DNA of 64,000 bases from Agapetus fuscipes (lineage: Eukaryota > Arthropoda > Insecta > Trichoptera > Glossosomatidae): contig CATOGX010000117.1 in assembly GCA_951799405.1 (NCBI GenBank), forward strand, positions 1-64,000. Reading direction: 5' to 3'. Made by a program: the position numbers and the translations under genes. Under the pieces are notes generated by a model, which saw only the letters and a program-made list of their open reading frames with translations, did no database searches and was not told where the DNA came from. Below are positions 1 through 11,400 of the stretch, one piece after another (within the stretch, counting starts at the first letter, position 1; every line of letters begins with the position of its first letter).

Positions 1-515
1 GGGACTGAAAATAGTGGTGTTATTTTTTGGGAAATTCGCGTTATTTTTGATCGAAAACAGGGAAATTCGCGTTATTTTTCATGATAAACGAGGAGATTCG
101 GTGTAATTTTTAGTGTTGATTTGATCAAAATTTAGGTTTATATAATTGCAAAACAAAAGAGATTACTAATATTTCCAATTTATTATGTAAACAACAATAT
201 GTACCTTCAAAAACAATGAATAAACAACATCTGAATCCATACGAGTTACAACTTACAAAAAACCATTGATTGAAAAAAGTATTAATATAATATTTCAATG
301 ACACTCCGAATACACTGCAATATCCTTTTTAAATATTCAATTTTTGTGCATTTAGTCTCTAGATGAGGGTTATCTATTTTTTCAAGGATGTTGGCTTTTA
401 TGAAAGCCTCAATTTGTGCTCTTGGCTAATCCAGCAACAGCTTCACCCCTTGAAGTATTTTCCTTTATTGATGTCACGATTCAAGTCTGCTTGGATGATC
501 CAGGACAGTAAACAA

Positions 516-798
516 AAAAAAATTAGGCTGATTATTGGTGAGCGCTGTTTTTGTGTGTATCACTCCTCAAAAGCCCTCTGCGAGCTTGATCGTCGCTGTA
601 GAAAGCGCCAATTCTTAAGCAAGACCCAGTTGTTGTAAGGCTGGATGGACCTTTTGATGATCGGTCTTTGGCAATTTTTCAACCCAGTGAAGAGCAAATT
701 TAAAATATAATGGTATATTTTTTGTGCTTGGCCGGGATTCGAACCCACAACCCTCCAGTTACGAGTCCAGAGTGTTACCACTTTGACTACGGACCGGC
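516..798 (-). repeat. SINE-1 (tRNA-derived), near full-length
   Basis: On the minus strand the unit starts with a tRNA-like head: an A-box-like TCCGTAGTCAAAGTGG and a B-box GGTTCGAATCC. It continues through a family-specific body and ends in a segment around GAGGGCTTTTGAGG followed by ACACACAAAAACAGCGCTC and an A-rich tail near 516. Other copies lie at 19540-19775, 51496-51580, 52119-52360, 52964-53257 and 53570-53865. The tRNA-like head serves as an internal RNA polymerase III promoter in such elements. It is a repeat, not a tRNA gene. Confidence 0.8.
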
Positions 799-824
799 GA
801 AAGTTCTGCTTATCATTCATTTTT

Positions 825-1190
825 TTAACAAAATAGATTTGTGAATAGGAATGCAATTCACCAACCTACTCTGCCTGGCCACAAATAGGTGTTAATATCA
901 TTAATTAATATTTCATTATTGTTTATTTTAATGAAATATTACTTTATAATTACCCGATAACATCTGTTGAACCAGGGTCAAATTTATGGTCAAATGACCC
1001 TATTTCATTATTGTTTATTTTAATGAAATATTACTTTATAATTACCCGATAACATCTGTTGAACCAGGGTCAAATTTATGGTCAAATGACCCAGGCGGGG
1101 ATCGAACCCCGCGTTTAGCATTCTAGCGTGTTTCAACATTGAAAGATCAGCCCACTTGGCCCCCTCGGCTATAACACCGACCAATTTTCC
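825..1190 (-). repeat. SINE-2 (class II tRNA-like head)
   Basis: Minus-strand head near 1190 reads GGTCGGTGTTATAGCCGAGG and later GGGGTTCGATCCCCGCC, a tRNA-like A box and B box separated by a long insert as in Ser/Leu-type tRNAs. The 3' part contains the TAGGTTGGTGAATTGCATTC segment and ends near 825. A second copy is at 50497-50694. Copy one is interrupted by a 92-bp tandem duplication. Confidence 0.65.
909..1092. repeat. Perfect 92-bp tandem duplication
   Basis: 909-1000 and 1001-1092 are identical by eye: both begin TATTTCATTATTG and end GGTCAAATGACCC. The duplication lies inside the SINE-2 copy and is absent from the other copy, so it is a local and recent event. Confidence 0.85.
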
Positions 1191-1437
1191 TGTGATTTGC
1201 ACCTTGCAAAGGGTTTTCGCAGGAATCTTTTCTTTCCCACAAAATCGGTGCGTTGCAAAAGCGACCCACGACAACTTTTTTGCACAATTTCTACCAAAAT
1301 TACGAAAATTCGCGATATTTGCGTACAACCTCAAATTTCGCGTTATTCGCGTAAAAACATTGAAATTCGCGAATAAATTTGTTTTATCGCGATCGCGAAA
1401 TTTTCCAGTCCCTACATATTACTCATCATTCATACTA

Positions 1438-1507
1438 AATTACCACAAGTAAAATTACATTGAGTGCAAAATGTCTAAGTTTTAAAATCGATCACTGAAA
1501 TTTTAGC
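1438..1507. repeat. Fragment of the hAT MITE family seen at 43621-43864
   Basis: AAGTAAAATTACATTGAGTG at 1448-1467 and the GATCACTG segment following match the internal part of the intact hAT MITE at 43.7 kb. The ends are missing. The fragment abuts the stop codon of the last visible ICE2-like exon. Confidence 0.5.
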
Positions 1508-1754
1508 TTAAATTTTACCATGAGCTGAATTTTGTTCTTGTTGGCACAATATTTCGGCAATGAGTTTTTCAATATTTTCATCATTAGATTTGCTTTCAAC
1601 ACCAGTTCCACAAGTACATTTTACTGCAATTTGTAGATTTAAATTTGTTTCTTGTGGATTTTGTGCTACTTGCTTAACAAGTTTGTCTTCATTTTTACAT
1701 GAACTATCAGATGGTTTTTTTAATTGACTTTCAGATAGTTTTTTTGCCATCCCT
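1508..1754 (-). CDS. ICE2: ICE2-like exon 9 (last visible)
   Basis: The acceptor is the TAG ending at 1755. This choice completes an Arg codon with exon 8 and continues GMAKKLSES. The frame runs to TAA at 1508-1510, but a possible donor GTAAAA lies at 1518-1513, so the exon may end at 1519 and splice to exons left of the window. Composition is Lys/Gln/Asn-rich with no recognised domain. Confidence 0.55.
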
Positions 1755-4700
1755 CTAGTCGTTACACCTAATTAGAAAAAAACAGAGATTGAAAATATTA
1801 TATTAAAAGTCAGCAATTTTATATTAAAAGTCAGCAATTTTATATTAAAAGTCAGTAAGGTTCATACCTACTAATATATTTTATAAGCACATTAGTCATT
1901 TCCCCTTCATTACCTTGAGTAGTATTATCCAGAACAGGAATACACGCTTCATCAATCACCAAGTCGTCTCCATCACTGTCACTTTCATTGCCAGAACGAA
2001 GTTGGTTATCCTCTATGACATGACCCAATTGACGCTTTTTATAATTTTGAGAAAATAAAATGCATTCTTTACAAAAGCCTTTTTGTACTTCTACCTCCAT
2101 CTTTCTGGAAAATTATAACACAAGCATATAAAACATGGATGAAAAAAGTCAAGGGCTCTTTGCAAGTGCAATCATCAATAAACACAACATTAAAGGCTAT
2201 TCACACGGTCGAGTACTGATGCATTAGTAGGAGAATGTATGGCATGCCGGAATTTTACGTTGTGCATAAACTTCACACTCAAGTACTAATAAGGTCACTA
2301 ACATGCGCGTACAAGCGGTCACGCATACACCTCTCTACTAATGCTAATGCACTCAGCCGTTTAGGCAGGTTAGCTTGTTTTTAGAGATTAGTTACCATTT
2401 ACTGTAAGGCTGAGAAAACTTAACCATAATTTGAGAGTATTTGAGGGCAGCCTTAGGGGCCGTCCATAAATTACGTCATCGATTTTGGCCGATTTTCGAC
2501 CCCCCCCCCCCCCCCCTACAATCATCCTATAGTCATTATCTAATGACCCTCCCTCCCCCTCTTGCTGTAATGATGGATGAGCTTAATAATTAATAATGTT
2601 ATATTACTTACATAATATTTAGTATATTTTGTAGAAATTGGTATTTACAAGAACAACGTCACTTTTGGTACTGGGAAATCATTTGCCATCATCCGCAGAC
2701 CAGACTCCCCCCCCCTTAATGCGAATGACGTAATATATGGACAGCCCCTTATGTTGAAAATGTAATTTTGATAATAGTAACTCACATATGTGCATGTTGG
2801 TAATATTGTCTATGAAAGTAAATAGAAGAAGAAGAATTAAAAATGTTACTTCCGGAATAAAAATAAAAGAAGTCAACATGTGTTTCTTTTCTCAATAAAT
2901 AAAACTAAATAAATAAAATACAAATCCACTTATAAATAAATAAAAAATAACAAAAGGTTATGGGCCCAGTACGATCACACAAATTGGCCAAAACTTCGAC
3001 GTTGTTGACAGTTGACAGTTGAAGCGTGTTTCGTGGAAGCGTGGTGCGAGTCTGCAAACATGGCTCTCAATGAAGAAAACGAAGAACTAAGTGGAATTCA
3101 AATCCTTAGGGATAGCTCTACTTACCAGATATGGAATTACGAGATAAAAATAATGTTTGAAGCTAAAGGTCTCTTGGATATTGTAGAAGGAAACGAAATA
3201 AAACCAGAAGATAGCAAGCCTGATGAAGTAAAGAAATGGATCGTCAAAGATTACAAAGCAAAATTTCTAATTATGAAAACCTTGGACAAAAAAATTAAAG
3301 TGCACTTGGTGAATTGTGAAACTTCAAATGAAATGTATAAAAAGCTGGAAACCATTTTTAAAAACTTAGACACAATACAAAGAGTACAGTCCTTACTTCA
3401 AGATTTTTATAATTTCAACTTTGACAAAAGCAAAGATGTCATTAACAATATAAGTAACATACAGAACATAGTCTACCAACTTAACAAAATGGACGGAGAG
3501 ACAAGTAAAATAAGTGATGTAATGGTTATCAGTAAAATAATGACAATTCTTCCACCAAAATACCAATATTTTGAAGCAGCATGGGACTCGACAGCAGAAA
3601 AAGAAAGAAACATGGAAAATCTAATTGCCAGACTAGCAAAAGAAGAGGAGAAGCTAGGAAAAGAAAAAATACACGAAGAAAAAGCAGCTTTTAAAACAAC
3701 TTTTAAGAAAAATTATAAAGATAATAAAATGTCAAAGATCAATTATATAAAAGGCAAAAAGAAAATTTGTGAGTTCTGTAAAAGAGAAAACCACCAAGAA
3801 AATGAATGTTTCTTTAAGCCAATACCTGGCAAAGATCTGTGCATTCACTGCAAGAAAAACAATCATGCCAGTGAAAAATGTTTCTTCAGAAACAGAGATA
3901 GAAATGGAGGAAAAACTGCTTTTCTTGTGGAAACACATTTATCTGTAAAGAATCAACAAGAAGCTGACACAATATTTGCAGTGGATAGTGCATGCACAGG
4001 ACACATGACTTATGAAAAGAAAATTTTAAAGAATACCAAAAGAATTGAAGAAATAAATATCAAAGTTGCAAAAAAGGGTGAAAACCTCAAGGCAAATCAG
4101 CAAGGATCCGTTGAATCGGACAATGTGATTCTGAATGATGTCGTTTACGTCCCGACATTGACCAGAAATCTATTCTCAGTTGGACAAGCAACCAGCAAAG
4201 GTGGTGTTGTTATTTTTGACAACGAAAAAGTAAAAGAATTATGAAAGACTGTGAAACTGAAATAAAAGGTGAAATAATACTTGAAGGAAAAAAGACTGAC
4301 ACCGGTCTCTACCTTGTTGACCTAAAACAAACAGATGAAAATAGCTTTGAAGAAGAAGTCCTACTCACTGTTAATCAAGAAGATGTAATAAAGAAATGGC
4401 ATAAGAAGATGGGACACCTTAACTTCAATGACATGAAAAAACTCGCCAATTTGTGCGAGGGTGTACCAGATATTTTAAAGAAAACAAATGTGATGCAAAT
4501 TTGCGAACCTTGTGCAATTGCAAAACTGGTAAGAAGCCCATTTGACTCTGTCAGGAAAAGGGCGACTAGGCCACTTGAAATAATCCACACAGATCTATGT
4601 GGAAAAATAAGCCCTAAAACAGAAAATGGTGAAAACTATATCCTTACATGTCTGGATGATTTTTCCCATTTCCTGAAAGTTTACCTACTTAAGACAAAAG

Positions 4701-7700
4701 ATGAAACAGAAGAATATCTTAAGGACCATATAGCTGAAGCTGAAGCACATTTTAACCTTAAAGTGTCAAAAATAAGATGTGACAGAGGAGGAGAATATAG
4801 AAGCACTAGCTTCAAAAAGTGGTGCAAAAATAAAGGAATAGTCATTGATTATACCATAGAAGATACTCCTCAGCTGAACGGTAAAGCAGAAAGAATGAAT
4901 CTCACTATCATGAATAAGGTGAGAGCAATGCTTAAAGAATCAGGACTAAACAATACAATGTGGGGATATGCTACAGAAACTGCTACCTATCTCACTAATA
5001 GAAGCCCAACACACGCTGTTGAGGTAACACCGGCACAGATCTGGTATCGACAAAAACCAGATTTAAATAGACTGGAGATTTTTGGTACCGAAGTGTTTAC
5101 CAAGAATCTAGGAAGACTGAAGAAATTAGAAGATAGAGCCAAGAAAGGTATTCTCGTGGGATATGCCATGAATGGATACAGAATCATGGATCCTATAACA
5201 AAGAGAGTCTACATTTCAAGAGATGTAAGATTCACAAACCAATTTCCAAAAGAAGAAGATCCTGAAACAGTTATGCTGTCAATCAATGGAGAACAAGAAA
5301 ATAAAGAAAATCAAAGTGATGATGAACAAGAAGATGTACAAGAAGAAAACATTAACGAAGAAGAAGAAAATATAAATGATGATGAGAATGAGGAAGCACA
5401 CCAAGTCAGACCTCAACGACAAATAAGACTACCAAATAGATTTCAAGACTATGCTATGCTAACGGAAGAAGACATTTCTAACACCTATGAAGACTGCATC
5501 AAATCGGCAGAAAAAGAAGAATGGATAAAAGCTATTGATGAAGAAAAACTCTCTCTTGAGAAAAATAATACTTGGATGTTAGTGGATGAAAAACATGCAA
5601 GAGGTAAAGAAACGATCACATCAAAATGGATATTCAAGGAAAAATCTGATGGAACAAAGAAAGCAAGATTAGTGGCACGAGGATGTCAACAGAAAAAAGA
5701 TAATCTAGATTTTCAAGATATATACAGCTCAGTTGTGCAAACTACTTCATTGCGTATACTGTTGGCACTTGCAGCACAACAAGATCTAATAATCAAGACA
5801 TTTGATGTAAAAACTGCTTTCTTGAACGGAGACTTACAAGAAGAAATATTTATGAAAGTTCCAGAAGGATACAATGTACCAGGTAAAGTATGTTTTCTAA
5901 AGAAAGCTCTTTATGGACTGGTACAGGCACCTCATCAATGGAATAAAAGATTAACAAATTTTCTAAAGAAAGAAAATCTCATTCAACTCAAAACTGATCA
6001 ATCAGTTTTCAAATTGAATGGATCTGAAAAACAACTGTATTTAGCCATACATGTAGACGATGGTTTGATAATTGGCAATAATGATGAAGACATAAACTAT
6101 TTGATAAAAAGTCTGAAAGAAAGTTTTGAAATAACTGTAAATGAAAAACCAGAAACCTATCTCGGTTTAAAAATAAGAATAAGTGATGAAGGAATTAATG
6201 TCAGTCAATCAGAATATGCTGCAAAAGTTGTGAAGAAATTTTTGAATGAAAACTGTAAACCACAGACAACTCCCATGACAAAATTGAAAGGTAGACAAGA
6301 AAATAATGGAATAATAAATTATCCATATAGAGAAGCTGTGGGAAGCTTGCTCTATTTAAGCACAAAGACAAGAATAGATGTCACATATGCCGTGAATCAG
6401 CAAGTAAATATCTAAATAATCCAACCAATCAAGATATCATCAACGTTAAACGTATTTTAAGATATTTAAGAGGTACTTTAGATACAGGAATACAATATTC
6501 TGTTTCAAAAGAACAAGATATTCATCTAGAAGCATACTGTGATGCTGACTTTGCAAATGATGAAGAAAACAGAAAGAGTACTTCAGGATACATTATACTG
6601 TTTGGTGGTGGACCTATATCTTGGAACTCAAGAAAACAAACTGGTGTATCACTGTCCACAACAGAATCAGAGTACGTATCGGCAGCCACTTGTTGTCAAG
6701 AAATGAAGTTTATTAAAAATTTCATCGAAGAACTACTGAAGAAAAATGTGAGAATGACACTATACATTGATAATCAAAGTACACTTAAAATGATTAAATC
6801 TGGTCAAACAACCAGGAAAAGTAAATACATTGATGTAAAATATCATTTCATCTGTGATGAACTGAGCAAAGGCTGGTTCAATATAAAATGGTGTGAATCA
6901 AAACAACAGCTGGCAGATATACTTACTAAACCTCTGAATAACCCAATTTTTTCTTCTATAAGAGACAAGCTAATGTATAAATGTTAATATAATAAGTCAT
7001 GATACTGTTTTTTTTTAATAATGTTTTGTATATCTACTTTCAGGGAGTGATATCAAATGTTTATTTCAAAATGTATTATTTAAAGAAGTCAAACAACTAG
7101 TAATAATTCCTAAATTCATAATGTATGCAATATATGCAATATGCTCGTTAAGGGAGTGTGTTGAAAATGTAATTTTGATAATAGTAACTCACATATGTGC
7201 ATGTTGGTAATATTGTCTATGAAAGTAAATAGAAGAAGAAGAATTAAAAATGTTACTTCCGGAATAAAAATAAAAGAAGTCAACATGTGTTTCTTTTCTC
7301 AATAAATAAAACTAAATAAATAAAATACAAATCCACTTATAAATAAATAAAAAAATAACAAAACCTTATTCTCAAATTGTGGTTACTAAATAGTGATTTT
7401 AAATGAAATAATCAAGATGTTCCTTGACTTATAGGCTGACCACCCATGTTTTTTTTTTTTTTTTTTAATTTTCCCCTTGGTTTGGGCATATGGAGAGAAT
7501 GAATGAGGAAAGACTGACGAAGAAAGTATATGTTGGTAGAATAGATGGATGTCGTGGTAGAGGAAGACCGAGAAAGGTATGGATGGACCAAATATCCGAA
7601 ATTGCGAATGAATGGAATATCCAGAGTCATAATAAAAGAAGAGCTTGTATGAAGAAGGTTATGACTCTGGAGGAAATGAAAGAAGTATGCAAGGATAGAA

Positions 7701-8394
7701 AGAAATGGCGGTTGATCTGTGATGTTGGCGGCTAGGGTTTGTTAAAGTGAAATTGGTTTTATGATTTAGTTTTTTATGTCCATGTATATATTGTTATTTA
7801 TTGATTTAAAAAAATGTAATTTGTCATGTAAGTTCCTTGACTTATAGGTTGTTATGCGGCTGACCACCCATAATATAAAAAATTGGTTCACTTTGTCAAT
7901 GTCACCCCTGTTTCAGGGAAGGATGGCAAGAGTTGCAAGGCTTATGTGCATTTGAGATTGGGTTTTTATATTGTAGGTCCACATGCGGCATGTGTTAGCG
8001 CGAAATTATGCATATCTGCTTGTGGGAATGCATTTAATATAAATCTTAAATGATATATATCTTTGCAGCTTAGATTAGATTAGATTAGATTCCCCCCATT
8101 AGTAACCCTAATGGGGGGGGGGAGTTTATTCGTGTGCACCACTTTTACAGTATACCACACTATATGTTGCCAGATGGCTACGGCCGGGGAAGACGGCATG
8201 AACTTTTTCATGTACCGCTGTCCCGTACCGACGTCATGGCACAACATGCCTTAACTTACTACTCTGATTAATTCCGCTGACATAGACATTTTTTACATTA
8301 ACTTAGAATCATTCAAAGATCTAGTTAAAGAGCTCCTCCCAGCTTGTTAATGACTGTGTGAGGGTGCACTGTAATAAGGGAAACCTGTTGTGCA

Positions 8395-8440
<46 letters not shown>

Positions 8441-11400
8441 CTATATCTATAAAGAAGGATGTGTGTATGTATGTATGTATGTATGTATGTATGTATGTCC
8501 CCTATAGACTCATAAACCGCTCATCCGATTTTGACGAAATTTTCAGGAAACATGTAACATATTCTTAGAACGAATCCTGTGAAGTTTGATGGTGATCAAA
8601 TAAACAGTGGTTCTCAATTCTCGATATTTCAGCAACGAGGTCGGTAAATTTTGAAACCACCCAATAGAAGAAGACCATTATATTCAACTACAATACATAA
8701 TCTTAGTTGCAAATATACATTTACATTAAAGATTCATATAAAATGCATGCTCACAAGTAGACACATGTAAGTTCACGCTTACAAATGCTGCATGTGTACC
8801 CACTCATAATTTTTTTTTTTTTTTTTTTTTTTTTTTATTTATTACAGAAAACAACAGCACATACACATGAAACAAGTAAAGATTTATAATAAATACATAT
8901 AAGGCCAATAATAGTTTTCTTAAATAAAAATAATTACAATAAAAGCTTGTCTACAGCAAATGTAACAGCAAACGAAAAGAACAAAAGAAAAATAATATGA
9001 ATGCGGAGGTTTTTATCAGAGAAGATTTGGGAAAATAGGATAGAAAGGACAATGGAAGGGGAAGAGGATGCCATTCAATCAGTTTTGCATTTTCTCAAGT
9101 AGTACATCCGCACCCCTTGAAGAAATGCGTTTTTGGACAAACAAAAAATGTCCAGGTGATTAAAATTTGAGTTATAACAAAACATAGCTCTCGTACTTAA
9201 TATTTTACAAAATAATAAATTATACATACGAGTACATCTTTGTTTGTTTTTTTTTTTTTTTTTTTTTCTTTTTTTTTATACACTACACACTATCATCCAT
9301 GATGTAGAAAATGGTTTACTTTGCCAATGTCGCCCCTGTTTCAGGGAAGGTCATCAAGAGTTGCGGGGTGTATGTTCATTTGAAATTTGGGTTTTAATGT
9401 TATAGGTTCACATGCGGCATGTGCAAGCGCTAATTTATACATGCCTGCCGGTCAGAATGTGTATAATGTAAATCCTCAATGTCAAATATCTTTGCAACAT
9501 AAATTACATTAGATTAGAAGATGAAGTTCCACCTGGGATTACTTAAGGGTGATCGAGAGGTCAGCGCGCCCAACTTTGATGACCAAAATGGCCCATTTTG
9601 TAAGTGGTAAGGTAGTATTTTTTCTCCAGATTAAATTAACACATAAAATTAGGTATTTTTTCCCATAAAATACAAATTCAAAATAATTTTATTTACGGAG
9701 ATACCTTAAATGGAGATTTCCAGTGTTCTTATGAATAAATCCTAATTTTTTTTTATTTCAAAACATTAACTTTGATTAGTTGTATTTTTTCTAGATGAAA
9801 ATTATTTTTTTAAACTTTTCATTGGTTCTTTATAATTATTTAAAAAGTACCCAAATTTTGCATATCTTCGTGTAGCTAAAATTGCATTTTAATTGTATAT
9901 TTTCTTTTTAGGATTTGAAGTGATATTTTTTATGTGTTTAATGATAGAAAGTCCAGCGTCCTACCCGCGGGACCTTACGTCCTACCGGTAGGACGCGCGT
10001 TTTCTGTTTATTTGAGGACTTCTAGGCCTTGTAGCAGGACGTAATTTTTTTTGATACATAGTGCATCTCATTGGCTCTTAGCGAAATTTTAAATCATGCC
10101 GATACGATCAGTTGGGCCTAAATGGCTGCGAGTATAAGTCGAGGGGTGCGCTTTCGCGCTAAAGCGACATTCTTCTATGAACACAATGGCGAAAACACGT
10201 GGGGTCGTGAACATTTTGGGGACGACTACGATAGCAGTTATTGTTTCAAAATACATTTTTGTATTTGTAACAAAAATACATATCATGGTTCTGACACAGT
10301 AAGAAAAGTAAAAAACAACTTTGTATGGGTGTTTCGGGACATAGATCGAAAAGTTTCAACCGTTCCTAAAGAAATTTTGTTTGGACATTTCGACAACGCA
10401 GTATTTACTAATACGCAGTTTATTACTAAATCTAAATAGCAAAATAAATATGAGCAGTTCTTTATTATTCACCTTATTTTATACACCCATTTTTTTCTGA
10501 AATATACAAAACACCCATACACATATCTCACACCCACTTTTAAGTACTCCAATACAATTCTCAACCTCCAATTACATGTTACTATACTTTTGTTAGAATT
10601 ATACCAAAACTTATTGTTAGAATTATAAGCATAACTAGAATGTCATCAAAAGGTTGTCTACTTCTACCCGCATTCGTTACGCACGGCGAGTCGGGCCTGC
10701 CGGCAGGACCAGTGAGGAAAGTCCATACAAATTAAACGATAAAATGAGTCCTACTGGCAGGACCCGATACCGCCGGCACGTCCTTCCGGAAGCACCTTCC
10801 GGCAGGACAGACCACTGGACGTTCTATCATTAATGTAATTCTTATTTTATTTTTCCTCTTCCAATTTATATTTAATAATGGAAAAAGAATAATTTTCATA
10901 CTAAACGCGATCCACCCTAGTGCGCCATTGTGTCGGTTTTTTGAACTATTCAAACAATTATATTTCCGAGAGACAAAAATTCTGACACATTTTCGGTGTT
11001 CATATTTCCCCAGAAGCAAATATATTTTTACGTTGTAACTCGGAGTTATCGTTTTGTAAAAATGCATCAAAATTAAGACGGCCACATGGCGCTGTTTAAA
11101 ATCGTTTTTTATTTTTTGTTTTCTCCGTGTTTGTTTTTAAACGTCCAATGTTATACTCGAGGCATGTACGTATTTTTGCGTGCGTAAGAATGAACGTACA
11201 AAATCATTTTTTATACTCAACCACAGAGTTTTATTATAATATATAGAAATTGAGACGCTCGTGAGAGGTGCTGCTTTACATCCTGATACATTATTTGTAT
11301 GCGCCGCGGCTCAGTTATAACGTTGACTTTCATACTTGGAGTTTAAATTCGCCTGCCCGCTTTCAATGCTGGTGTTTAGTCCAAAGTCTTCCAGAAGTTA

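Larger units (their letters stand above)
1..1414. mobile_element. hAT-like non-autonomous element, left tip at or beyond window edge
   Basis: The window opens with GGGACTGAAAAT and the reverse complement of 1403-1414 reads TAGGGACTGGAA. These form an inverted terminal repeat followed on both sides by AATTCGCG-rich subterminal sequence (28-85 and 1300-1400). TAGGG fits the loose hAT terminal consensus YARNG. The left target duplication is outside the window and cannot be checked. Two SINEs sit inside. The rest of 1-515 is AT-rich with no gene that I can support. Confidence 0.5.
2752..7363 (+). mobile_element. Ty1/copia LTR retrotransposon, complete and very young
   Basis: 4,612 bp bounded by LTRs (204 and 205 bp) that differ by eye only in the length of one A run. 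A perfect 5-bp target duplication CCTTA flanks it (2747-2751, 7364-7368). Order is LTR, primer site, gag with two zinc knuckles, protease, integrase, reverse transcriptase, RNase H, purine tract, LTR, the copia order. It lies antisense to the ICE2-like gene in its intron 7 and sits exactly at the right end of the Harbinger-like MITE. Two single-base frame breaks interrupt coding (near 4241 and 6400). Confidence 0.95.

Noticed and set aside
720..798. tRNA gene (A and B boxes, GGTTCGAATCC) on the minus strand; similar heads at 1090-1190, 41050-41117, 50150-50226, 51060-51132
   Set aside because: Acceptor stems do not close, and each head continues into the same family-specific body present in several copies. 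They are SINE heads.
1755..1767. Alternative acceptor AATTAG at 1768 for ICE2-like exon 9
   Set aside because: Its use puts TAG in frame four codons later, whereas the acceptor at 1755 keeps the frame open in phase.
1801..1856. CRISPR-like short direct repeats
   Set aside because: Units are contiguous with no spacers and the genome is eukaryotic; a plain tandem repeat.
4235..4250. Programmed frameshift between copia gag and pol
   Set aside because: No clear slippery heptamer, copia normally has a continuous frame, and a second one-base break of the same type exists at 6400. Kept only as an alternative.
10122..10439. 105-codon ORF as an ICE2 exon or host gene
   Set aside because: It is on the strand opposite to ICE2 and lies wholly within a TTAA-flanked element.
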